From Collybia mongolica (lineage: Eukaryota > Basidiomycota > Agaricomycetes > Agaricales > Clitocybaceae): DNA of 64,000 nucleotides. The notes under the pieces were generated by a model that saw nothing but the letters and a program-made list of their open reading frames with translations, was not told the DNA's origin and made no database searches. The DNA lies in contig JAAXNY010000008.1 of the NCBI GenBank assembly GCA_013420905.1, positions 2,170,001 to 2,234,000 on the forward strand. Reading direction: 5' to 3'. Each line of letters starts with the position of its first letter. Position 1 is the first letter of the stretch. A program made the position numbers and the translations under genes. This document shows, one piece after another, positions 53,200 to 64,000 of the stretch.

Positions 53200-54662
53200 A
53201 TGTCTTCCACAATCCAGGACATCTTCCCCTCCGCTACTGACGTCGCCGAGGAGCTCCACTGCGGGCCTGGCGGCGGCGCAGATGACTTCTTGGGACTTCG
53301 AATAGCCTCCATTTTCATCATCCTCGTTGGCTCCCTCTGTGGCGCACTATTCCCGGTCCTCGCACATCGCTCTTCGTGGCTGCACGTTCCCAAAAGCATC
53401 TTCGAGTGAGTACCGTCTTCATGCCTACTCCCTCTTCGTGTCTTACGTGCTGTGTTGCAGCTTCGCAAAGTACTTTGGTTCCGGTGTTATTGTGAGTGAT
53501 ATGCGCTCACTCCCTCCCTTTCTTGCTAACTGTGCTTCGCCTGGGAAGATCGCCACTGCATTTATCCATCTGCTTGCCCCCGCACTCGACGCACTAGGCT
53601 CGGATTGTCTATCAGAAGGCTGGAGCGAATACGTGAGTCCGATCGTACTGAATCAGATAAGGAAACAAACCTTAAACCCCGCCCCAGCCATATGCCCTTG
53701 CCATATGCCTCCTCAGCATATTCATAATCTTCATCGTCGAGCTCGTCGCCTTCCGTTGGGGCACCTCGAAACTTATAAAACTCGGGTTGACTCATGGTTT
53801 GTAGCACCTGCTACGTGCGCGTTTTTGTCGGCTTATTCATGGTCTTCGATAGATGCACATGGTCACAATCTTGGATCCCATGCTGCCCATGGCCCGGAAA
53901 CGGTGTACAAGTCTTCTGGCGCTAACCAGGCAGAGCCCAAACCTGAACTCAATTCATCTGATTCGCACAGTCACGCAAGCGACCCGGAATCGCTGCAAGG
54001 ATTTGATGACAGCCCTGCTACCCAGGTCGTCGGAATCGCGATCTTAGAGTTTGGTGTTGCGTTGCATAGGTCTGTTGCGTCATCATCTCCTCATCGAGTC
54101 TTCGGTTCTGACTCGTTTGGGCATAGTGTGCTCATTGGCCTCACGTTGGCTGTGGATCCTGAATTCAAAGTCCTCTTTGTCGTCCTTGTTTTCCATCGTA
54201 AGCAGTTCCATCCCCGGCTTTACTTCTGCAACCTATCGTTGTCGTAGAAACATTCGAGGGGCTAGGTATCGGATCGCGACTAGCTTACATGAAGCTACCG
54301 CGCCGCTATAACTGGGTACCTATAGTGGGCGCATGTTTATACGGGATCACGACCCCCATTGGGATCGCCGTCGGCCTCGGTATCAGGAGTACATACAACC
54401 CGGGAACTGCTACTGCGTCAATAGTAAGCGGTGTGTTGGACTCCTTCAGCGCCGGCATTCTCATTTACACGGGTCTTGTGGAGGTAATTTGTCGCTTGTT
54501 CGATAGATTCTTAGTCAATGTTGATGTCGTTTACAGCTCCTGGCACACGAGTTCTTGTTCAACAAGGAGATGATGAACTCGTCTAATTCGAAATTGGCAT
54601 ATGCAGTGTGTTCAATGCTGCTCGGGTGCGCGCTGATGGCGCTTCTTGGAAGATGGGCTTGA
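53200..54662 (+). CDS. ZIP-family zinc/iron transporter
   Basis: A plasma-membrane or organelle metal importer of the ZIP (SLC39) family, like yeast Zrt1/Zrt2. Transmembrane segments: LRIASIFIILVGSLCGALFP, ATAFIHLLAPALDAL, then LAICLLSIFIIFIVELVAFRW. A His-rich cytoplasmic loop follows (DAHGHNLGSHAAHG, SDSHSHAS). The two metal-binding helices are LEFGVALHSVLIGLTLAV and FHQTFEGLGIGSRLAYMKL; both conserved His and Glu are present. The C-terminal helices include ITTPIGIAVGLGIRSTY and GVLDSFSAGILIYTGLVELL. Introns are short GT-AG; one inside the HSVLIG codons (about 54071-54128) was phase-checked. The start is ATG 53200 (MSSTIQDIFPS) and the stop TGA at 54660-54662. Confidence 0.92.
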
Positions 54663-54847
54663 TGTCCTCCTGCTGGATGATATATTTATATTGTACGATA
54701 TCCTAGAAATTAAAACTATAATACGAACTGTACATATGTAGCCATTAAAACATTGCGTCATGGATTGCTGGATTGGTCGTCGCGATGGGCGTGACACAAG
54801 CGTGACAATCCGGCCTGCCTAACTAACATTAATTGTCCGCACCCACT

Positions 54848-55471
54848 ATGAGCGCGAGTCCCACCCATGGATCCGTACCCAGCGTCCCAAATCAAAGTTC
54901 CAAAAAGCCCACAAATAACGCGATGCCTCTAGGCATGGTAATGGGCCCTGATGGGAAGCCCTGCAAAATATGCACCGCCTTCCGCCACTGGAAGCCTGGT
55001 GCCGCCGCTGAGGGCCATGACAGGAGTCGAACGCGCGGCGGCGGCCACACGTCGACGTCAGCTATGATGGCGGCACTAGCGTCCGGCACTGCGGCAACAA
55101 CAACTGCAACGCGCCCAGACGAGCCGCCCCCGAACTGCCCGCCCGACGTCGAGCAGCTTGGCCGCGCGACGTGGACGTTCCTGCACACGACGGCCGCGTA
55201 CTACCCCGAACGCCCGACCCAGACGCAGCGCGAAAACATGCTGTCCCTCATCCGCGCGCTACCGCTGCTGTACCCTTGCTCACACTGTGCGGACGATCTT
55301 GGGAAGGATATGGCGGCACATCCCCCAGACGTCAGTGGACCCGTGGGGCTGAGCAAATGGTTATGTGAGAGGCATAATGTAGTGAACGAGAAGCTGGGGA
55401 AGGAGGTGTTTGATTGTGCGAAGACAGACGAGAGGTGGAAGGATGGACCAAGTGATGGGAGCTGCGATTAG
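54848..55471 (+). CDS. ERV1: Erv1/ALR sulfhydryl oxidase
   Basis: An FAD-linked thiol oxidase of the mitochondrial intermembrane space, which reoxidises Mia40 in the disulfide relay. Single exon, 207 aa. It has an N-terminal shuttle CxxC (GKPCKICTAFRHW), an Ala/Gly/Thr-rich insert, then the Erv fold: LGRATWTFLHTTAAYYPERP, active-site YPCSHCADDL, and the HN pair with trailing Cys in LCERHNVVNEKLGKEVFDC. The insert (about residues 65-95) is longer than usual. The start is ATG 54848; in-frame sequence before it has no earlier ATG. It is tandem with the ZIP gene 186 bp upstream. Confidence 0.94.
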   Translation: MSASPTHGSVPSVPNQSSKKPTNNAMPLGMVMGPDGKPCKICTAFRHWKPGAAAEGHDRSRTRGGGHTSTSAMMAALASGTAATTTATRPDEPPPNCPPDVEQLGRATWTFLHTTAAYYPERPTQTQRENMLSLIRALPLLYPCSHCADDLGKDMAAHPPDVSGPVGLSKWLCERHNVVNEKLGKEVFDCAKTDERWKDGPSDGSCD

Positions 55472-56174
55472 ATGGAGGGTGAGTTGTCGGACTGGAAGGA
55501 ATTAGAAGACTTATGAGTTTCGTTAGAAGTAGAATTGATCCCCTCACATAGCCCACCCCCACTCTTGATAGAGACGTAACATAGAATATGCCGAAAGAGT
55601 AGAACGCAGGAAGGTCATAGCTTAGGTACATAAGGCACTATAACCCGCCCGCTGCTCACCCGGTGTTATATATAGGTCGACGCTTCGCGCAAGTCATGGC
55701 GACCAAATTCGCAGGTTTTTTTGACGCAATAACTTCGATGTACGGAGTCTTAGGTCACTGTCACTTTGATTCTTTGGTTACACCATCAAAAGATCTATTA
55801 CTTATGTCGACGATATACTTAGTCTCCCGTAGCCAGACCATAAACTCGTGTCGACACTCATATATACGATACTCAACCTCGAGTTTTCCCCTCCGACTTG
55901 CAGCCAGTGATGCAGTGAGTGTGCAAATGAGTAACTCTGGAGTATGTTTTTTTCACTTTAGAAAGTGATAATGGGAGTGATTCTAAGTCATCAATGAACT
56001 CGTTTTCCGAAATTCCCTTTTTTCTCACCACGTTTACCTCTGACCTTTGACCTTTACTACATAACATATCAAGCATGACCATCAAGCATAAAGCTAAAGA
56101 GCTACATAAAGGCTTGGCAACGACCTAAGCTTTCTCCCCCTCCTTGAGCTTGAGTACTTGAGTCTGAGTTGGCC
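55472..56174. other. Intergenic region, ERV1 to GH47 copy 2
   Basis: 703 bp, clearly AT-richer than the ERV1 exon. I see no gene; the frames here are short and lack motifs. Confidence 0.5.
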
Positions 56175-58513
<2,339 letters not shown>

Positions 58514-58763
58514 TATCAGTCTTGCACATGATATATGACGCCGCTCTATTCTACCTGTGGACGACATATAGGTCTCTGGGCATACCGCTCACTATATGAA
58601 TATGTGACGGGGTCAATGATGTGTTTCGCAATGATACAAGAGATGTGTATAACAAAGGGGGACTATATACAGTGACTGGTGTCGTCAATATCGTGCAGTT
58701 TTTGATAACTGGTAGTGCGTAGGCTGTGCGTGAGGTGTAGGATGTAGACCACCTGGGACCATC

Positions 58764-59491
58764 TTACACCATGTTGTCTGTCTTGCATATTTCGTAGATA
58801 CTCCATGTTCCATTCTCCTGTCTCAATAATGCCGATTCCAGGGCCCCTTCATCAATCTCACCCTTGTCAATCAGATCATGAGCCTCCACGACAGCAAGGT
58901 GCTCTGAAACCCACAGTTCGCTGGTCAAGAACAACCAGAAGCTGGCATAGATGAGGTGGGGGTCCATTGAGCGAGTGACGAAGCGGCGGTACAGCTCGGC
59001 ATGCTCCTCGCCCGACAGGTCCGCAGGAAGCATAGGGGGTCTCCGGAAGACGACCTCTGTGGGGCGGAAACCACAGCGGAGGCGGAGACGACACTCGCGC
59101 AGGAAGAATGGGATGGTGGTGGTCATCAGGATGGAGTAAATGGCCCATGCGATAATTAGGTCTTGGGTTACGTAGAGGGCGGTCATGACAGGGGTAGGGG
59201 TTGGGCTGTACATGCTCTGTATGACGGTTGCAGAAACAAACCAGACGATGAAGACGAGGAGCGCGAGATTCATGAGGAGGCCCCTCACAAAGGCTTTCCT
59301 GGGAAATCGAGAGGGTTGAGACGATGTCAAAGACAGGAGCAGAAATGTGGTACTTACCGTTTGTGGGATAGCGGGGCTCTGTCGAGGTGGGTAATGAAGC
59401 CGTTTTGGCGGCTGTTATCGTGTTTAGACAGCAAGCGGGCGAGGGCACCGTCAGGAATAGGACTAAACTTCAAGGACACCTTGGGAGACAT
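58764..59491 (-). CDS. Two-transmembrane protein of unknown function
   Basis: Not a family I can name. Two exons join in phase: 59491 to about 59357 (MSPKVSLKFSPIPDG, then HDNSRQNGFITHLDRAPLSH) and about 59300-58764. Two membrane helices lie near the middle (LLMNLALLVFIVWFVSATVI and VTQDLIIAWAIYSILMTTTI). After them come a basic loop (RECRLRLRCGFRPTEVVFRR), a segment with YASFWLFLTSELWVSEHLAV that could be a third hydrophobic stretch, and an acidic tail. The compact architecture and full-length frame argue for a real gene; its role cannot be read from sequence. It is divergent from AP-1 gamma (243 bp). Confidence 0.78.
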
Positions 59492-59734
59492 GAAAGTGGG
59501 GTGGAGATAAGAGTTGGGCGTAGGCTATGGGCAGCCCTTTTGTACGAAACTGTCAGGCCGCATTGTAAATCAAAAGACAAAGGTTGGCAGGCGAGGGTAA
59601 GTTCAATGATCGGCCAAATAAGGAAACTGAGCCAAGAGCTGAGCTTGGGGTTGATTTGAGCCGCGTACCGGTTGTCAGTTCTTGTCCTATCCCTAAACTC
59701 AACCTGCCGTACAGCTGAACGAATAAGCGGATAT
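59492..59734. promoter_or_regulatory. Bidirectional promoter, unknown TM gene / AP-1 gamma
   Basis: 243 bp between divergent start codons. A long minus-strand frame that would overlap it (59794-60030) is not supported by any motif. Confidence 0.45.
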
Positions 59735-62700
59735 ATGGTCTACCACAACCTCAAAGGTCAGATTTATCCCCAACAAAGCTCTCACATCCTCTGCTAAACC
59801 ACCCTGTAGCCCTCATCAAGGGCATCCGCGCTTGCAAGGTTTATATGAATACCAATTTGCCCTCTACGATCAACTGCTAATGCACATACCAGACAGTCGC
59901 CGATGAACGAGCTCTCATCCAGCAAGAGTCTGCCGCGATAAGAACTTCCTTCCGGAATGAGGATTCGTTCGTGCGGCACAATAACATCGCGAAACTGCTC
60001 TACATCCATATGCTCGGATCGCCCGCGCACTTTGGCCAGATAGAATGCCTGAAGCTCGTCGCAAGCCCCCGTTTCTCAGATAAGCGGCTGGGGTATCTCG
60101 GGATTATGTTGCTCCTCGATGAGAACCAAGAAGTCCTCACTCTGGTTACCAACTCCTTGAAAAAGTGCGTGCTGCGGTACCGTTATTGTCTACACCCTCA
60201 CACAGCTAGCATTCAGTGACATGAATCACTCCAACATGTATGCTGTGGGCCTTGCACTATGTACCTTTGCCAACATCGCGTCGGAGGAGATGTCTCGCGA
60301 TCTGGCCAACGAAATCGAGAAATTACTGGGCTCCAGCAATACCTACATTCGCAAAAAGGTAGCGACGATCTTAATTCTCGTGTACTTTGAACTCATCCCC
60401 CCTAGGCTGCTCTGTGCGCTTTGCGGGTCATCAAGAAAGTACCTGACCTCACCGACCACTTTACCTCCAAGGCCAAGAACCTCCTCACAGACCGCAACCA
60501 CGGTGTCCTTTTATCATCAGTGACTCTCGTCACAGAAATGTGCCAGATCGATCCCGCTATTCTGGAAGAGTTCCGCAACGTATGCTTCCCGCTTTGTCGA
60601 CGTTCTTAAAATGACACATGTAATAGGCCGTCCCTCTGCTCGTCAGGAACCTCAAGTCCCTCGTTACAACTGGCTACAGCCCAGAACATGATGTTTCTGG
60701 AATCACGGATCCTTTCCTCCAAGTCAAGATACTGCGCCTCCTCCGGCTGCTCGGCAGGAATGATCAACAAGCCAGCGAAACAATGAACGATATCCTGGCA
60801 CAAGTACGTCATTGGCTTATCCTGGGGGCACTATGAACTGATGAGGATATAGGTTGCAACAAACACGGACTCAAGCAAGAATGTTGGAAACTCCATCCTG
60901 TACGAGACGGTCCTCACGGTGCTAGAGATTGAAGCCGATACCGGCCTCCGTGTTATGGCGATCAACATCCTTGGTAAATTCTTGAGCAATCGCGACAACA
61001 ACATCCGGTGCGGCCATACCTATCCGTCTACACCCATTACTGACACCCAAAAACTCTTTCGCTGTAGGTATGTAGCACTCAATACACTGAATAAGGTCGT
61101 ATCGATGGACACGAACGCGGTGCAACGCCATCGCAATATCATTCTCGACTGCCTTCGGGATGGTGACATCTCAATTCGACGACGGGCGCTGGAGCTCTCG
61201 TATGCGCTGATCAACGAGCAAAATGTCCGTGTACTTATCCGAGAGCTGCTTGCGTTCCTTGAAGTTGCGGACGACGAGTTCAAACTCGGGATGACGACCC
61301 AAATATGCCTCGCTGCTGAAAGGTTCGCCCCCAACAAGCGTTGGCATATCGATACCGTCTTGCGTGTGCTCAAACTGGTACGTCTGTTGTTATGTTCTGT
61401 TGTTGATCGTCGAGATACCTATTTTCCATTATATTAGGCTGGGAATTTTGTCCGAGAGGAAATTCTTTCAGCGTTCATCCGGCTTGTTGCGCATACACCC
61501 GAGTTGCAAGGATATACTGCCTCCAAGCTATATGTAGCATTGAAAGACGATATCTCGCAAGAGTCACTCACCCTGGCTGCGACCTGGGTTATTGGCGAGT
61601 ACAGCGAGGTCCTACTCGAGGGCGGCATTGTCGACGAGGAACAGCCCAAAGCAGTGCGCCATCTTTATTACACCGTCTCTTCTATTCACTGATATCGTAT
61701 ATCTGCAGACTAGCGACAAGGATATCGTCGACCTGCTTATCTCGATCATCGACTCCCCCTACGCTAACTTCCTGACGCAGCAGTTTGTGCTAGCAGCAGT
61801 GACAAAAATATCCTCGCGGCGGAGCACCTCATCTACGGAACAGGACCGCATCGCCGAGATTCTTGCCAAGTACACTACGAGTCCGGAACTAGAACTACAA
61901 CAGCGAGCGGTTGAATTTGCGAGCCTGTTTGGCCTCGGGGAAGAGTTGAGGGAAGGCGTGCTGGAGCGCATGCCACCTCCGGAACTGAAGGCTACGGTCA
62001 TGGGTGTTGGTGAGTCAGAGTCCTTTCACTCCCAGTGGTTTTTATGGCTTACTCTGGCCTCTTAGTTAGTGAAAATAAACCTGTTGGGTCGACATCGAAA
62101 GACGTGAGTTTCGATCATCTGCATTTCGAGAGTTGGCTGATTCTGTAACGTCAGGCTGACCTCCTTGGTGACGAAGTTTTGTCGCCGCCCGCCAACGGTC
62201 CGGCCACAACGGCCCAAAACAACCAAGATTTACTAGCAGAAATATTCGGGTCGACCTCACCACCCGCGCCAGGTGCCTCTTCCCCTCCTCAGTCCCAACG
62301 TACAACCGTCGACGATATCCTTGGTCTTTTTGGCACGACGACTCCCTCACCACAACCTCCCTCTGTCTCGCCAACTTACACAGGGGGCTCGACATTTTCC
62401 CTAACCTCATCTCAGTCGCAGTCTCCAGCGCCTGCACCAACACCCGCCGCGCCAGTGCCTCGCCTGACGCCCTATACTGCGTATGATAAAAATGAACTCA
62501 AGATCACGCTGACGCCACAAACGTCGGCGGCGAAGCCGGGGGTCGTGATGATCCTAGCAAAATTCCAGGTATCAGGACCGACAGAGGTGACGGGGCTGAA
62601 CTTTCAAGCCGCTGTACCAAAGGTAACTGCGCTCACTGAATTGTTGTTCATGGCGATTTCTTTCTCATCATTCCTGTGCCCTACCGTAGTCGCAACAATT

Positions 62701-62945
62701 ACAGATGTTGCCCATGTCCAATCCGAATATCAGACCTGGGTCTGTAGAGACCCAACAAATGCGAGTGGTAGCACCTGTTGGAGTGGGTAATCATTTCCCC
62801 TTGCCGATACCATGTATTGATGGGACGTCTTCAGAGCAACATTCGCTTGCGTCTACGGATATCTTTCTCCATAGCTGGCCAGACGTTTCAAGATCAAGTC
62901 GACTTTTCTGGATTCCCACCTGGACTTACAGGAGGTTCCTCGTAA
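59735..62945 (+). CDS. APL4: AP-1 complex subunit gamma (gamma-adaptin)
   Basis: The large gamma subunit of the AP-1 clathrin adaptor, sorting cargo between trans-Golgi and endosomes. The first exon is nine codons (MVYHNLKA), followed by [20 protein letters not shown]. The trunk is an armadillo-like helical solenoid: [74 protein letters not shown], then [20 protein letters not shown] and [21 protein letters not shown] hinge rich in Pro/Ser/Gln carries DLLAEIFG and DDILGLFG (clathrin-box-like). A C-terminal ear follows ([33 protein letters not shown]). Many short introns; the last ones are GT-AG, including one after PVGS-like codons at about 62781-62831. The stop is TAA at 62943-62945. Confidence 0.94.
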
Positions 62946-63103
62946 TAGTTTACTCGGTAATAATGCATTATAATCATAGCTCTCTGGTCTTGTGTTTGCT
63001 GCTTCCAAATCTTTCACTGAGGATATAATAGATTCTGCTTTTCGTACACACAATTGGCTACGGCCATATACACACAATCGATAATATTAAGGAATGAGTA
63101 TTC
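62946..63103. other. Convergent 3' region
   Basis: 158 bp between the stops of AP-1 gamma and SF3B1, holding both 3' UTRs. Confidence 0.5.
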
Positions 63104-64000
63104 TTAAATGAAAACCTGCAAAGGATGCCTATCATACACGTTCTGCCCTTCGCTCAATTCTCCCAGATCTGGGTAGAACGGAACCATAGCATCTGCCGCG
63201 CCTAAGTATAGCGCATTGTAGATGCGCCAGTATACCTCCCTGACCTTCCTCGCAGGGTGAAACAGCCCCTGTAACACATAGCTTAGGAGGACACCTGGAC
63301 CCAAGGTAACTCGCATGGCTTCAATCGCATCCATCACCGCGCCGATGACGTGGGGAGAAGTCTCGAAGCAATTTGGCCACACAAGATTCATCAAATGAAG
63401 CATAGAATCCTCGCAACCCAGTCCTGCAACCCCTAGGGCCAAATGTTTGACAATCGTGCTCGCAGTTTGTCGATGGACGAGATCGCGGTCAGTGAGGGCG
63501 TCTTCAAGCATGGTGACAACCGAGTCGCAGTAGTACGCGGACTGCGGGCCGACGTACTCGAACACAAACGATAAAGCCTTCAAGCATCCTGTCCGGACGT
63601 TAAGCTCGGCCGTTCGATATTCATTCAGAATTGCTGGTATACATGTGAAGGCTGAAATAAGGAGTTAGTGGAAGTTGGATGGCTACACAGGATGAGGTTA
63701 CTCACGACCACAAGTCTCTGCCACAATGGCAATGGCAACAGTACTACACACTCGACTTTGACGCTCTTGCACACGTAAATTTGTCAACAGGACTGATAGG
63801 ACATCTTGGGGACCTAAACTCTTGGCGATATAGCCGAAAGAGTTGACAGCGGCTCGCCGAATGCCTTTCTTGTGCGCTTTGAGTAAATCTAGGAGTTCGA
63901 AACATATACGCATCCATTCCCGTGCAGGTACGAACTCCGCACCACGATCAGCTAAGATTTTATGGTTTAGCCTATGGTTCATGCAAAAGCAATTAGAAAA
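63104..64000 (-). CDS. SF3B1/Hsh155 splicing factor, C-terminal part
   Basis: The largest protein of the U2 snRNP SF3b complex, a HEAT-repeat ring that grips the branch-site helix. Only the C-terminal end lies in the window; the gene runs off the right edge on the minus strand. Exons give [79 protein letters not shown], then [40 protein letters not shown] and [20 protein letters not shown]. One GT-AG intron is seen at about 63649-63702. The last codons read HPLQVFI before TAA at 63104-63106. The upstream exon border (near 63970) cannot be fixed without further sequence. Confidence 0.93.

Noticed and set aside
52842..53468. A 208-codon minus-strand frame over the start of the ZIP gene.
   Set aside because: It reads through an A15 run and antisense to ZIP helices; no family match.

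Overview
The window is nuclear DNA from a basidiomycete fungus, most likely a plant-matter-degrading Agaricomycete. The evidence is the gene style: many short introns (about 45-60 nt) with GT-AG or occasionally GC-AG ends, genes packed on both strands with 30-250 bp gaps, no operons or Shine-Dalgarno signals. The gene content agrees: secreted CBM1-CE15 glucuronoyl esterases (lignin-carbohydrate cleavage), a HeLo-domain cell-death protein, and fungal versions of core eukaryotic genes. I joined exons by eye; where I checked junction phases I say so.

Layout. 1-1241: gene-poor, AT-rich stretch with small palindromes. 1242-3625: carnitine O-acetyltransferase (+). 3691-7654 (-) and 7811-9607 (+): a divergent pair, a protein kinase that splices in frame into an ankyrin-repeat protein (1250 codons) and a HeLo-domain pseudokinase. 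9881-11260: Rpf1 (+). 11483-12295: small membrane protein (-). 13036-14061 (+) and 14093-15802 (-): two convergent SAM methyltransferases (METTL13-like, NDUFAF7/MidA). 16007-20262: MMS19 (+). 20457-21836: coiled-coil protein of unknown role (-). 22278-23070: F-box protein (-). 23794-26926: Prp40 (+). 27195-27710 (-) and 27906-30027 (+): divergent mitochondrial genes bL21m and ATP synthase alpha. 30388-31922: gamma-glutamyl phosphate reductase (+). 32345-35543: AP180-type clathrin adaptor (+). 35949-37419: NASP/Sim3 histone chaperone (+). 37655-39998: GH47 mannosidase (+). 40322-42432: glycerol kinase (+). 42721-47154: tandem duplicate of CBM1-CE15 glucuronoyl esterase (-). 48533-50907: Dbp9 RNA helicase (-). 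51076-52639: ZNHIT2-like protein (+). 53200-54662: ZIP zinc transporter (+). 54848-55471: Erv1/ALR oxidase (+). 56175-58513: second GH47 (+). 58764-59491: two-TM protein of unknown function (-). 59735-62945: AP-1 gamma-adaptin (+). 63104-64000: C-terminal part of SF3B1 (-), running off the edge.

Most of the window is housekeeping. Two accessory parts stand out. First, the kinase-ankyrin / HeLo-pseudokinase divergent pair has the domain layout of an animal RIPK4/ANKK1-type kinase beside an MLKL-type executioner, and could be a signalling-and-cell-death module. Second, the CE15 tandem repeat shows a perfect 239-bp identity tract (gene conversion) and a one-base frameshift in the signal-peptide exon of one copy.
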